A stretch of 50,768 bases of DNA from an uncultured bacterium (GCA_949298795.1 CASFXV010000008.1:1-50768); one strand, 5' to 3'; counted from the first letter of the stretch, positions 8,769 to 17,692 are shown. Translations and numbers: made by a program. Notes: generated from the letters alone by a model not told the origin.

Positions 8769-9746
8769 TTATTTCACCAAGTTTTCCGTATCGGTAATGG
8801 CATCACATACGTGTACGGGAATTTCGTTAAACGTCATGAGCGGGCGGGAGGTTATCTGGTCCGGCGTGTACTGCACGTTGGTTTTGTTGCTGGTCAGCTT
8901 TCTTAAAGCCGCTTTTACGGTACGGTTCATATACCAAACGGGTTTGCCCATAGCCAAACTTTGGATGCGCTCTTCCAACTCGCACATTTTGTCAATCAGG
9001 TCAGCGGGCGGGTTGGTAACGTCAATATTGCACACGCGGCCGGCGTAACGCCAATCCTGCACGGCAAGACCCAGTTTCCACTCAAAATATTCCTTATAGG
9101 CGGGGTATTCGTTGCCGTCCGCGTCTACGTGGTTTACCAGTCCGTGGTCCACACGCTGTATACCCGCTTTGCTGCCCTTGGGGAAGAAAGTGAAAATTTT
9201 ATCCGTATCCCATACCACTAAGTAAATGGAGGAGTTTTTCCCTTCCTTTTCGCTTCCGGCGTCAATCACGTTGCGGGAGCTTTCCGCGTCGGTCAGTTCG
9301 CTGTAGCGCGCGGCCAGCCCGGTAAAGCGTTCCGGGTGTTCCCCGGCGTTGCCGTAAATAAGGTTGGACGCCATGGAATTGGACATCCCGGCAATAATCG
9401 CCTTGGACTGCCCTTCCCGCACCGCCTGTACGTGCCCGCCCTTTTCCGCAATTAATTTATCCACCACGCTGTAGGCGGAAAGCGTACCGTAGGTCTCCAC
9501 CACTACTTTGGTAGTAGCTTTGGAAGGCTCTATGCCTTGGTAAGCGCGGCGCCAGGTTCCTTCCGGAATGCCGGTGCGTACCGCATATTCATGGCCGGAA
9601 TCCAGGCTGGATTCACGCACCAACGCATCGCCTATGATTTCGTTGGATTTGCTTAACACTTCCGCAATAGCCAGTTCCTGGCCGGAAGGGTCAAACTGTT
9701 TGGCATAATCCACTAAGCCGTAGTTTTTGTCTGCTATGATAGCCAT
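8769..9746 (-). CDS. Phage major capsid protein (325 aa)
   Basis: The position between scaffold and cement genes and the length point to the major head protein of a BPP-1/T7-like podophage. The N-terminal half has an IPEGTWRRAYQG-like motif and a conserved YGTLSAYSVVD segment. The C-terminal part contains KPVWYMNRTVKAALR and an RPLMTFNEIPVH stretch, features seen in HK97-fold capsid proteins of this group. An AAGGAG-type site precedes the ATG. No cleavable propeptide is evident, so maturation probably relies on the separate scaffold protein. Confidence 0.85.
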   Translation of the reverse strand: MAIIADKNYGLVDYAKQFDPSGQELAIAEVLSKSNEIIGDALVRESSLDSGHEYAVRTGIPEGTWRRAYQGIEPSKATTKVVVETYGTLSAYSVVDKLIAEKGGHVQAVREGQSKAIIAGMSNSMASNLIYGNAGEHPERFTGLAARYSELTDAESSRNVIDAGSEKEGKNSSIYLVVWDTDKIFTFFPKGSKAGIQRVDHGLVNHVDADGNEYPAYKEYFEWKLGLAVQDWRYAGRVCNIDVTNPPADLIDKMCELEERIQSLAMGKPVWYMNRTVKAALRKLTSNKTNVQYTPDQITSRPLMTFNEIPVHVCDAITDTENLVK

Positions 9747-9760
9747 ATACTCTCCTTAAC

Positions 9761-10399
9761 TTAATTAGAGCCGTACAACGCTTCGGCAAAGGTTTTATCC
9801 CCGCCGGAGGCTTCTTTTCCCCCCAGGCTGGAATCTTCCGCCGTCGCACGGCCGATTTGGCAAAACGTATTTACTATTACCGGGTGATTGCCCAGCCCCG
9901 TTTCCTGCAAAAGGCGGCGCAAAGGCTCTCCCCCAAATTGGTCCGCCGCGCGGACGGCAAGGGCCAGGTCCTGTTCGTAACGGGCGCCCAGCATTTCTTT
10001 GCTGGCATCCGCCCAGCCTTGCAAAAGTTCCTGGTGTTTGGCCTGCTGGGTGCGCCCAAAGGCCTGCGCTTGGGCAAACTCCCAATCCACCAGCCGCTGG
10101 GCCACCTGCGGGGGCAGGCCTAATTCTTGGGCTAATTGTTTAAACCCGTCCAAAAGCCCTTGCGGGGCTTGGGATTCGTCCGGCAGTTTTAAGTCATCGT
10201 AAGAAGCGGGTCCTTGGGCTTGAGTACCGTTGGATACGGGCTGAGCGGCGGGCGGCTGGGTTGCTTCCTGCGCCGCAGGCTGGCTGGGCAAGGTTGCCGG
10301 ACGCATGGGGGCGGGGTCCGCTTGCGGGGCGGCAGGCCCCGGCTGGGGGGCGGGAAACGTATCTTTATTTTCCGCGGTCACATCGTTAGGGGTTGTCAT
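9761..10399 (-). CDS. Phage capsid assembly (scaffolding) protein (212 aa)
   Basis: The ATG at 10399 is chosen because GGAGGAAGAAA lies directly before it; a longer frame to 10429 has no such site. Residues of about 15-75 are a low-complexity Pro/Ala/Gln linker. The rest is an acidic helical region (LLDGFKQLAQELGLPPQ, RLVDWEFAQAQAFG), as in T7 gp9-like scaffolds and related assembly proteins. It lies 14 bp upstream of the major capsid gene and overlaps the end of the Bbp19-like gene. Scaffold proteins guide procapsid assembly and then leave. Confidence 0.78.
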   Translation of the reverse strand: MTTPNDVTAENKDTFPAPQPGPAAPQADPAPMRPATLPSQPAAQEATQPPAAQPVSNGTQAQGPASYDDLKLPDESQAPQGLLDGFKQLAQELGLPPQVAQRLVDWEFAQAQAFGRTQQAKHQELLQGWADASKEMLGARYEQDLALAVRAADQFGGEPLRRLLQETGLGNHPVIVNTFCQIGRATAEDSSLGGKEASGGDKTFAEALYGSN

Positions 10400-10682
10400 T
10401 TTCTTCCTCCTGGGTTTGGCGGCGGGCACGCTGGGCGGCTTCGCTCTCCAGCCGCATACGCATGAAAGCGCCGGGGTCCGCCCGCCATATTTCTTCCATC
10501 AGCCACACGCCTATGCTTTGCTGTCCGCAAATATAGGCGGTGGAGTAAGGGTCCCGCACGCAAAAGGCGTTTTCCGCGCTGCGGGCCGCGCACAAAATGC
10601 GCCATAATACGCGCCGGGCGGAAACATTTTGCAGCAGGGAACGCAAGTCCTGCTCGTTTTGTTGCTGTGTATTGGTTTTCAT
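10386..10682 (-). CDS. Bbp19-like small phage protein (98 aa)
   Basis: From the ATG at 10682 the protein reads NEQDLRSLLQ, RRVLWRIL, then STAYICGQQSIGVWL and GAFMRMRLE. This matches the architecture of the Bbp19 family found between portal and scaffold in BPP-1-like phages. Its function is not established. The frame extends further upstream (to 10865), but that part is Arg/Pro/Gly-rich and unlike the family. No strong ribosome-binding site is visible before 10682. The C-terminus overlaps the scaffold start by 14 nt. Confidence 0.65.
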   Translation of the reverse strand: MKTNTQQQNEQDLRSLLQNVSARRVLWRILCAARSAENAFCVRDPYSTAYICGQQSIGVWLMEEIWRADPGAFMRMRLESEAAQRARRQTQEEENDNP

Positions 10683-10892
10683 AAAGGGAAGGGAATAACC
10701 GCCGGGGCGGTTTTCCCTTTCCGCCTGGGGGCCCGCTCGGTAATTTAAGGCGCGGCCGCCCGGCTTTGGTGGGTTATGCGGGTAAGGAGAAAGCCCCCTC
10801 CCCCGGAAGGGCGCACTTTCCCCCCTTGCGCGGGCCGTGCAGTAATTTAAGACGCGCCCGCGCAAGGATTTTTCTTCTTTTCTTTTTGGAAT
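10683..10892. repeat. Non-coding GC-rich spacer with a short direct repeat
   Basis: This 210-bp gap between the portal and Bbp19-like genes contains two copies of TAATTTAAGRCGCG (10741-10754 and 10843-10856), each followed by a GC-rich stretch. No terminator or gene is convincing. The repeats could be protein-binding sites or leftovers of a small duplication. Confidence 0.4.
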
Positions 10893-12464
10893 TTAATGAG
10901 GCAGGCTGCCGGCGGCGCCCGCAGCGGAAAGGGCGGCTTGCTGTTGGGCGCGTTCTGCGCGCAGGGCTTGGGCTTCCTCGCGCGTTCTTAAAATACCGGG
11001 GGGCACTCCCAGCATATCCAAGCCTTGTTCCAGGGCGGCGTCAAAATCCACCCGGTCCAATACGTCCGGCTTGGCCTGCGCCAAGGAAGACGCATACGCC
11101 ATGGCCTGCGATACGGCCGCCATACCCGCCGCTTTTTGGGCCTGGGCAATCATGCTGACGTAACTTACGCCAATATCCAGCCCTTGTACGCTTTGCGGCG
11201 GATTAGGCAGCGCTCCCCGGCGCAGTAAAATAGAGTAGGAACGTTCCACCAGAGGGTCCAGCAATTCATTTTTAAGCCGCTCCAACACCGGGCCTAATAC
11301 CAGGAGTTTTTCCTGGTGGCGTTCCGCCACTTCGGCCGCGGTCATGTTGGAATAATTTTGCGCGCTGAGCATAACAAACACATCGGCAAAAAATTGGGAT
11401 TTAATGGTGTTTTTTACTTTTTCTATGCTGTTTTCCAAGGACGCCATGTCCACCTGTACCTGATAGGCGGGTTTTACGGCGGCGTCCGCCGTGCCGCTGT
11501 AGCGCGTCAGCCCGCCGGGAAGCAGGTTTACTTCCCCCTGCACGCCGGAAGACACCATCATGGGCGGATTGGTGTTTTTGTCCAAAGCCACCAATTTGGT
11601 TTTTTGCATTTTTTGCAGCATTTTAACATCGCCCAGGCATTTCCAGCCGGGGCCTTTGCCGTATACGTCTGACGTGTTTTTTACTTCCCAGCGGGCGGCT
11701 ATGACGGGGAACTCCCAATATCCCCCCTCTTTTAAAACCTCCCCCTGCGGGGTAAAATACACGGAGCGGTACGGCATATGCGCGTTGTCTTTATAGCGGG
11801 AATCCTGCTGCGGGTTAGGCACAATTAAATGACGCACTTTATGCCAAGCGCTGCCGCGCCCGTCTTTTACCGCTTGGGCTACGCTAAGCGGCAAGCGCTC
11901 CACGCCAAATTTATCGGCCATTTGGCGGGCGGTTAAAAAGAATTCCCGGCCAAAAGAGTTGATGCGCCCGTCCCCGTCCGCCCCCAGTACATATTCCCCC
12001 GCCGTAAACAACCGGCAGCGCAGTACGTCCTGCAAATCCTCTTCCAGCAGCATGGCGGCCGTGCCAAAAACGGCAATTTCCTGATAGAAACCGTGCAGCG
12101 CCGCATACACGTTGGAAGAGGCAAAGGCTTCTTCCAAGCGGGTTTTAACGGCGTGGCTCCATTCTTTGGCACCGGGGAGCCGGCGGGCGGACTCGGGTGA
12201 GATTTCCAGCTCAAACCAACTGCGTGAAGGGCTGGTAAGCCCGGATATCATTCCCGCGCATAATACTTCCACGGCTAAAAGCGGGTCCGAATCAATCAGC
12301 TTGCGGTGGTCTATCTTGTGGCCGCGGTTGGGTTCATCCCCCTCAAAGAAACCGCGGGTAGGGGCCAAATAGGCGCCCAGTTCTTTCCACGCGCTGCGCC
12401 AGGAGGCGGCCTCGCGCGAAAGGTCATCATATATCCGGCAATAATTGGGTTGTTTGTTGTTCAT
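10893..12464 (-). CDS. Phage portal / head-to-tail connector protein (523 aa)
   Basis: The N-terminus (YDDLSREAASWRSAWKELGA, then LAPTRGFF) and the following MISGLTSPSRSWFELE segment are characteristic of the T7-type head-tail connector family. The length (523 aa) fits T7 gp8-like portals (about 530 aa). The dodecameric portal forms the vertex through which DNA is packaged and ejected. AGGTGA lies before the ATG at 12464. In comparable phages the portal closely follows terL, but here about 5.2 kb of cargo separates them. Confidence 0.9.
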   Translation of the reverse strand: MNNKQPNYCRIYDDLSREAASWRSAWKELGAYLAPTRGFFEGDEPNRGHKIDHRKLIDSDPLLAVEVLCAGMISGLTSPSRSWFELEISPESARRLPGAKEWSHAVKTRLEEAFASSNVYAALHGFYQEIAVFGTAAMLLEEDLQDVLRCRLFTAGEYVLGADGDGRINSFGREFFLTARQMADKFGVERLPLSVAQAVKDGRGSAWHKVRHLIVPNPQQDSRYKDNAHMPYRSVYFTPQGEVLKEGGYWEFPVIAARWEVKNTSDVYGKGPGWKCLGDVKMLQKMQKTKLVALDKNTNPPMMVSSGVQGEVNLLPGGLTRYSGTADAAVKPAYQVQVDMASLENSIEKVKNTIKSQFFADVFVMLSAQNYSNMTAAEVAERHQEKLLVLGPVLERLKNELLDPLVERSYSILLRRGALPNPPQSVQGLDIGVSYVSMIAQAQKAAGMAAVSQAMAYASSLAQAKPDVLDRVDFDAALEQGLDMLGVPPGILRTREEAQALRAERAQQQAALSAAGAAGSLPH

Positions 12465-12510
12465 ACGTCACCTGTAATAAAAAACGTGGATGGGAAAGGA
12501 AAGAATTTAC

Positions 12511-12519
12511 TGCTATAAT
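12511..12519 (+). promoter_or_regulatory. Extended -10 promoter for the 61-aa membrane protein
   Basis: TGCTATAAT (a consensus TATAAT with the TGn extension) lies 20 bp before the ATG at 12539 on the plus strand. No good -35 is visible, which extended -10 promoters can do without. Confidence 0.65.
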
Positions 12520-12538
12520 GTAAGAACGGAGACAGATT

Positions 12539-12724
12539 ATGACGGGACTGATTATTATTGCGGTATTTGCGGTAATGCTGGGTTTCCCCGGGTTTTACAT
12601 TATTACCCGCAAAATATTTCCGAAAGGAAGCAAAAAAATGGCTGCGCTGGTATGCGCGTTGCTGACGGCGGCCTTGGTGGGGCTGATGTTTTATCTGCTG
12701 GCCACCACGCCGCAAAGCCTGTAA
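12539..12724 (+). CDS. Small two-helix membrane protein (61 aa), likely prophage moron
   Basis: Two membrane segments (about residues 3-23 and 36-54) are joined by a basic loop (RKIFPKGSKK). A GGAG box precedes the ATG by 8 bp. The gene is opposite to the virion operon and is a self-contained unit, with an extended -10 promoter upstream and a terminator at 12747-12768. The size and topology would allow a holin, but its independent expression inside the cargo region makes a lysogeny-expressed membrane protein equally likely. No family is recognised. Confidence 0.75.
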   Translation: MTGLIIIAVFAVMLGFPGFYIITRKIFPKGSKKMAALVCALLTAALVGLMFYLLATTPQSL

Positions 12725-12746
12725 TAGAAAAGAAAATTTTGATTAC

Positions 12747-12768
12747 CCCGCCCGACGGCGGGTTTTTT
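12747..12768 (+). terminator. Rho-independent terminator after the 61-aa membrane protein gene
   Basis: A CCCGCC/GGCGGG stem with a 4-nt CGAC loop is followed by TTTTTT on the plus strand, 22 bp after the stop. Confidence 0.88.
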
Positions 12769-12853
12769 ATGGATAAAAAAGCAGGAGGTTTTTGCTAATA
12801 AAATATTACCAAAAATGATTATACAAAATATAACCTTTTTTGTCAAGTATTTT

Positions 12854-14017
12854 TTAAAAGAACCACACGCGCCCGTCGCTGCCAAGCAAGCGGGTAATTT
12901 CCGGGTTTTTATGCCACATCAACAATTTTTGAGGGTGCCGGCAATCCTGGGGAGTACAAGGAGTATGAAGGATCTCCCTTTTTTGGGGTTTTACGTATCC
13001 GTCCCATAAAAAGAAATCAATGGGTTCGGCATCAAACACGGACAAGGTAATCACCGGGGAAGATTCTCTTTTTAATAAAAAAGGTAAATTATTGGGCAAG
13101 GTGCGGTTTACGTGCCCGGAGCCGGTATATACAAAAACGTATGCTTCCGGCCCAACGGTTTGCCGCAAAAACGCCAAACGTTTGGCCCACACCTGGTTGC
13201 GGTGCTCCATTCCCCAAAGAGAGCGTGCCAACCGATACTCATATTCCGTATCAGACGGCAGGCGCATGTCAAAATATCCCTCTTTAAAAGCTTGCTGCGC
13301 CTGGTATTGAAATTCCTGCCAATCTTCCAGCCCTACTAAAATAACCCCCTGTTTTAACAAAGCCTGAAACGGACCAAACATGTCCGCGGATATATTATCC
13401 CGAAAAGCCTCTAATTCTTCAGGAGTGCGGATAAACAAACGCTCTTGCCCGGCGTCGTCGCGCGTGTTTATAAACTCCGTAGCAAAATAAACCGGCGCGT
13501 TTGGGTGCCGGCGGGAAAAATTTGCCACAAACCCGGCCACTTCTTCCCCAATAGGCGTATGCCCGTGCATTTCCCCTAAAAATATCCAGCGGGAAGAAAA
13601 ATCAAACAGTTTATCATAGGCAATGGGGCGGCGGTCAAATAGATACCCTTTTACCGCTTTACGAATAGCCGTTTGGTTTTTAGTGAAAGTTTTCCACTGG
13701 TTCATCCAGCGTACACGCAGCAGGGTGCGGATATAACTGTCCCGCGCGGCCCGGGCCGCGCCGTAAAAGTCACTTTCTATACTGAGTTTTTGCAAAGGAC
13801 GGCCTAGAACAGAACGGCTTACCGCCTCGTTTTCTTTGCCAAGCAGTTCTTCAAAAAAATCTACTTCATAGGAGCGCCCCGGCACGCGCACAAACTCCGG
13901 CCGCACAACCCCTATTCTCAACGCTTTTTGGGCGGCTTGAACCATATTTTTTTGTGCATATAACGGCCCCGCCAAGCAACCCGCACACAAAAGGCTGATA
14001 AGCAGTTTACTTGTCAT
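12854..14017 (-). CDS. Secreted ChaN/TIKI/EreA-superfamily protein, copy 4 of the phage cassette (387 aa)
   Basis: A signal peptide of about 21 residues ends in LYAQ. The body carries the superfamily motifs in order: FLGEMH (GExH) with a following EE pair, ATEF, VGLEDW, HRNQVW, and a late FVYTGSGH. In ChaN, TIKI and erythromycin-esterase-like proteins these Glu/His residues line a metal- or ligand-binding pocket. E. coli ChaN binds haem, while TIKI proteins are proteases, so the activity here cannot be predicted. It is the most divergent of the four copies and the last gene of the cassette. It overlaps the preceding copy by 11 nt. No clear terminator follows. Confidence 0.78.
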   Translation of the reverse strand: MTSKLLISLLCAGCLAGPLYAQKNMVQAAQKALRIGVVRPEFVRVPGRSYEVDFFEELLGKENEAVSRSVLGRPLQKLSIESDFYGAARAARDSYIRTLLRVRWMNQWKTFTKNQTAIRKAVKGYLFDRRPIAYDKLFDFSSRWIFLGEMHGHTPIGEEVAGFVANFSRRHPNAPVYFATEFINTRDDAGQERLFIRTPEELEAFRDNISADMFGPFQALLKQGVILVGLEDWQEFQYQAQQAFKEGYFDMRLPSDTEYEYRLARSLWGMEHRNQVWAKRLAFLRQTVGPEAYVFVYTGSGHVNRTLPNNLPFLLKRESSPVITLSVFDAEPIDFFLWDGYVKPQKREILHTPCTPQDCRHPQKLLMWHKNPEITRLLGSDGRVWFF

Positions 14018-15212
14018 TTGCTACTCCTTTCGGCATTTCCCCCGGCACTATATGTACGGTAACGGACAAGTCAAAGCCGGTCCATTTTTTATACTTTTCA
14101 TCTAAAAGAAAAGAAACCAGCTTGGAGTTTTTATTTACGGCAAAATCTTGGTAAATGCTTTGGGGAATTCTGAGATAATTAAAAACAGGTTTAACAACGG
14201 GTTTCAAATCCGGCAAATCAAAATCAATAATAAAGGATTTTTCCTCCCCTATTAATGAAGGCAAATTGCGGTAATAAGAAGCATCTACATGCGCCCCGCC
14301 TGCATATACAATAAAAAACGCATTGGGCTTTTGGGCCATTAATGTACGCAAAATATACGCCCATGACTCATTTCGCTGGGCGGTTCCGTCCATCCGCGCA
14401 TCATAACGTTTATTAAACGATTTATTAGACAAGCTGTTTACCAATTGGTTATTTTCTAAGCCTATAATATTGATATTCAGCTCATGCGCTTTTTGCCACA
14501 CGGGGCCGTTATATGTTTTCTTTACCCATTTGGGGAAACGCCGCTCTGCCCACAAAGCGTAAGAATCGGGGAAGAATTCCGTAAGCAAATAAATTTCCTG
14601 TTCCGGGCGGCTGGAAGCCACCTGTTCCAAAACGTTTATGATTTCTTCTTGTATTTTAGAAGAATAATGAGCCTCCCCCAAATATAAAACTTTCACATCA
14701 GGCGGGATATAGTCTAAATAATTAATCAAACCGTAATTAATATCCACATCTAAACTACTGGCTATTTGCCAGATATGTTTTTTAAAATAATCCAACCGGG
14801 CATGCCACACCAATTTTTCCAACAAATTCACCCGGTTGTTGCGGGCAATAAAATAATTCTCTGTTGGGCTTACTTTGGCCGTGGGCGGAAGCTTCACTTC
14901 GTCAAAATACCAACTATGCTTAATAATGGATAAATACTCGGGCGAAAACAAGGCGTCCACATCCAGCTTATACGCTTTGTGGTTATTGGCAACAGGCGGC
15001 AACACCGGATTAACCACAAAAGGATAGCCTGTAAGCTCTCTCCATTTCCCGGCTTGATTACACTTGGCTTTAGCAACTGCCGTTTTGACCTTGGAAGAGC
15101 CGCCCCCTAACCTTTTAGCCACAGCCGGGGCCGCCTTTTTTAGAGTACCCTGGGCATAGCCCCCCGCAGCTAACAATATAAATCCTAACAAGCAAGCAAA
15201 AAATTTATGCAT
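14007..15212 (-). CDS. Secreted ChaN/TIKI/EreA-superfamily protein, copy 3 of the phage cassette (401 aa)
   Basis: The signal peptide (about 20 residues) ends in GYAQ and is followed by a basic Ala-rich segment (GTLKKAAPAVAKRL). Motifs: YLGEAHYSSKIQEE, LLTEFFPD, IIGLEN, QRNESW and VYAGGAHVDAS. It is closely similar to the neighbour at 15253 over the whole length, including the shared IDFDLP near the C-terminus, so the pair arose by tandem duplication. It is probably periplasmic or outer-surface, and the exact substrate is unknown. Spacing to the upstream copy is 40 bp. Confidence 0.78.
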   Translation of the reverse strand: MHKFFACLLGFILLAAGGYAQGTLKKAAPAVAKRLGGGSSKVKTAVAKAKCNQAGKWRELTGYPFVVNPVLPPVANNHKAYKLDVDALFSPEYLSIIKHSWYFDEVKLPPTAKVSPTENYFIARNNRVNLLEKLVWHARLDYFKKHIWQIASSLDVDINYGLINYLDYIPPDVKVLYLGEAHYSSKIQEEIINVLEQVASSRPEQEIYLLTEFFPDSYALWAERRFPKWVKKTYNGPVWQKAHELNINIIGLENNQLVNSLSNKSFNKRYDARMDGTAQRNESWAYILRTLMAQKPNAFFIVYAGGAHVDASYYRNLPSLIGEEKSFIIDFDLPDLKPVVKPVFNYLRIPQSIYQDFAVNKNSKLVSFLLDEKYKKWTGFDLSVTVHIVPGEMPKGVANDK

Positions 15213-15252
15213 ATATTCATCGTCCTCTGTACTCTAAAAACAACTTTGGCCG

Positions 15253-16488
15253 TTACATGCCCTCAAAATATTCGTTCTGAAATATTTCTCGGGCTTTATC
15301 CTCCGGCGTTATATGCACCGTAACGCTTAGGTCAAAGCCAAACAGTTTCCGGTTATCCCGGTTAGTAGAATGGAAAATCAGTTTACTTTCTTTATTAAGC
15401 AAGAAATTTTTTTCTATTTCTGCGGGAACTTCTACATAATTAAAAATGGGTTTAAGCAAGTCTTTGATATGAGGCAAGTCAAAATCAATAATATAAGATT
15501 TTTTCTCCCCCACCAAAGACGGGAAATTGCGTATGCTGGACGCGTCCACATGTCCCCCTCCCGCATAGACAATAAAAAGAGCTTCCGGCTCCCGTTCCAT
15601 AAACTGACGCAACGGGCGCACCCACGCCTCATTACGGCGAACCGTGCCATCCACATAACCTGCATAATCGTCGGAAAACTCTTGTTTGCTTAAAGAAGCC
15701 ACCAAGGAAACGTCTTCCAAACCAACCAAATGGATATTTAAATCATGCGCAACTTGATAAACCTCAAAACCATATTCCTTCTTTAAAAAATCCGGTAAAT
15801 CCTGCCCCGGGGGCAACTGATAGCCTTGGGGCAAAAACTCGGAAAACAGAAAAATCTTTTGCTTAGGCCGCGCCGCCCTTATCTGAAAAAGCAGGCTGTT
15901 AATTTCTTTTTTAATATTGGCCGAGTAATGTATTTCCCCCAAAAACAAAATACGCGTATCAGACGGAATATAGCGCAAATAATTAACAGGCCCATCCAGC
16001 GTGAAAGTAAGCATCGTTTCAGCTATTTGAAGCATGTGTTTTTCAAAATAATCCAGCCGGCTGCGCCACAGCCATTTTTCCAGTGCGTGCAAGCGGTTGT
16101 TGCGTGCCTGCAGCAAGCGTTCTTCCAAAGAAGAAGTCTCCGAAGAAGAAAACCCCTTGTCAAAAAGGGTGGGTTCCTGCAAGGCATCCATGTATTGCGC
16201 AGGAAACAAAGCGTCAAAATCCAGCGTGTACTCTTTAAGAGAATTGGCCCCCGGAGGCACGCCGGGATGTACCGCCAAAGGCCGGCCTGTCTGCATTTTC
16301 CATTTATTTACCGCACCGGATTTAGCTGTTTGGCTTCCGGGTTGAGCAGCTTGCAACCGCGGCAGCGTTTTTACCTTAGGCTCCAAGCGCTTGGCAGCAG
16401 CCGACGCCGCTTTTTTCAAATTTCCTTGAGCAATACCCCAATGAAACGGACATAATAAAATCAACACACACAAAGTAAGTTTACGCAT
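15253..16488 (-). CDS. Secreted ChaN/TIKI/EreA-superfamily protein, copy 2 of the phage cassette (411 aa)
   Basis: The signal peptide ends in GIAQ and is followed by GNLKKAASAAAKRL, nearly the same mature N-terminus as the next copy. Motifs: FLGEIHYSANIKKE, LFSEFLPQ, LVGLEDVS, RRNEAW and VYAGGGHVDAS. The conserved His and Glu residues are intact, so the protein should be functional. It lies 29 bp after copy 1 and 40 bp before copy 3, in one operon. The Lys/Ala-rich stretch after the signal peptide also occurs in the unrelated secreted proteins at 48607 and 49826. Confidence 0.78.
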   Translation of the reverse strand: MRKLTLCVLILLCPFHWGIAQGNLKKAASAAAKRLEPKVKTLPRLQAAQPGSQTAKSGAVNKWKMQTGRPLAVHPGVPPGANSLKEYTLDFDALFPAQYMDALQEPTLFDKGFSSSETSSLEERLLQARNNRLHALEKWLWRSRLDYFEKHMLQIAETMLTFTLDGPVNYLRYIPSDTRILFLGEIHYSANIKKEINSLLFQIRAARPKQKIFLFSEFLPQGYQLPPGQDLPDFLKKEYGFEVYQVAHDLNIHLVGLEDVSLVASLSKQEFSDDYAGYVDGTVRRNEAWVRPLRQFMEREPEALFIVYAGGGHVDASSIRNFPSLVGEKKSYIIDFDLPHIKDLLKPIFNYVEVPAEIEKNFLLNKESKLIFHSTNRDNRKLFGFDLSVTVHITPEDKAREIFQNEYFEGM

Positions 16489-16517
16489 AATTAAATGTGA
16501 TATATACCAGTTCTCTG

Positions 16518-17615
16518 CTACGGGTGCACATAAACCAATACATCCGCCCCCAACAAACGGCGGTACTTGGTATTGTTGAGTTTCGTAACAGATATAGATT
16601 GCTTATCCGACAGAAAATCCTCTTTAAACAAATCCGCAAAAGCGGGGTTTAATGTATCATCTCCAACCATGTCAAACAAAAACACCTGAGAAGAGAAATC
16701 CTTTAACATGAAAGGCAAACTTTCTAAATATTTATAAGAAGAATGCCCCAACCCCGTATACACAAAAATCACCGCGTCCGGATTTTGCAAGGCGACGCGC
16801 CGTATAGTATCCATCCAAGACTTATTGCGTATGTACTGCCCGATTAAAGACAAAGAGCTGCGGGAAAAATTAGGGTCCGGCAAACGCATCTTTTGCGCCA
16901 AATCCTTCAATCCGCGAAGCGGTTCCAACCCAAAGACGCTTACGCCGTTTTGCCGCAAACGAAACAATACGGACGCATAAGACCAAGACATTTTCTTTCC
17001 TTTGAACATGACCCCTTGGTATAAACCATAATTGGGTTCATTTGGGTAATTCATTTCTAAAAATTCGGTCAGCAAATACACCTTTTTCCGCGGGTGTGCT
17101 TTACGATACTGCAACACAACCTGTTCTATTTGCTTTCGGATGTTCCCCACATAATGCCGCTCCCCCAAAAAAATAATTCTGGCGGACGGGTCAATTAAAG
17201 AAACATAATCCACTTTATGCGCGGCGGGGTAAATTTCCAAACCGGCTAATACCTGCGTTCTCTCCTGCTGATACCATTGTACTCTTGCTTTAAACAGCCT
17301 TTTAGAAGCTTGTATGCGGGTTTCATTTGCTTTTTTCAGCATAGAATACCCCAACGGAGGAAGCTTAAAATCAGCCAAAGAAATGTCCAGCGTACGGCTC
17401 AATTCTTCCGGCGAGTGAAAGGTTTTGTATTGTAAGGCGGAAACCTTTTTCACCATGCGCATCATACGTTGCCCTTCTTTAGAAGAGTTAGATTTCGGAA
17501 CAGCTTTATTTAACCATTTTTGTTTGATTTTAGGACCGGCCGGTTTTATGGACTGCGCGTGCAACGCCAGCCCCAAACTAACGCTTAAAATAAGAAAAAA
17601 AATCTGTTTTCCCAT
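16518..17615 (-). CDS. Secreted ChaN/TIKI/EreA-superfamily protein, copy 1 of the phage cassette (365 aa)
   Basis: The first gene of the cassette has a signal peptide ending in LHAQ and a basic stretch (PKIKQKWLNKAVPK). Superfamily motifs are intact: FLGERHYVGNIRKQ, LLTEFLEMN, VFGLEPLRG, RNKSW and VYTGLGHSSY. Only 77 bp separate it from the terL stop. That gap holds the paired AGGTC element described at 17650-17688. The signal peptide and independent control suggest cargo expressed for the host rather than a virion protein. Possible roles include a surface hydrolase, a haem-binding protein or a toxin-like domain; none can be chosen from sequence alone. Confidence 0.78.
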   Translation of the reverse strand: MGKQIFFLILSVSLGLALHAQSIKPAGPKIKQKWLNKAVPKSNSSKEGQRMMRMVKKVSALQYKTFHSPEELSRTLDISLADFKLPPLGYSMLKKANETRIQASKRLFKARVQWYQQERTQVLAGLEIYPAAHKVDYVSLIDPSARIIFLGERHYVGNIRKQIEQVVLQYRKAHPRKKVYLLTEFLEMNYPNEPNYGLYQGVMFKGKKMSWSYASVLFRLRQNGVSVFGLEPLRGLKDLAQKMRLPDPNFSRSSLSLIGQYIRNKSWMDTIRRVALQNPDAVIFVYTGLGHSSYKYLESLPFMLKDFSSQVFLFDMVGDDTLNPAFADLFKEDFLSDKQSISVTKLNNTKYRRLLGADVLVYVHP

Positions 17616-17649
17616 ATTTTATAATTTATCCTTTTTAGAAGAACCTCAC

Positions 17650-17688
17650 AAGGGCCAAAAGACCTATACCCCACGTCAATAGGTCCTA
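17650..17688 (-). promoter_or_regulatory. AGGTC-type regulatory element before the ChaN-like cassette
   Basis: On the minus strand TATAGGTCTTTTGGCCCTT (17668 to 17650) lies 34 bp before the ATG at 17615. A second half-site, TAGGACC, starts 22 bp upstream (17688). The same 19-bp element precedes the secreted-protein genes at 24069, 48607 and 49826. A conserved block of this length before four genes with unrelated bodies points to a shared regulator binding site or a shared RNA leader motif. Confidence 0.65.
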
Positions 17689-17692
17689 TAAG

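Noticed and set aside
12490..12798. 102-aa frame overlapping the 61-aa membrane protein
   Set aside because: It starts within the promoter region, runs through the terminator hairpin and lacks the membrane-protein pattern and ribosome-binding site of the 61-aa frame.
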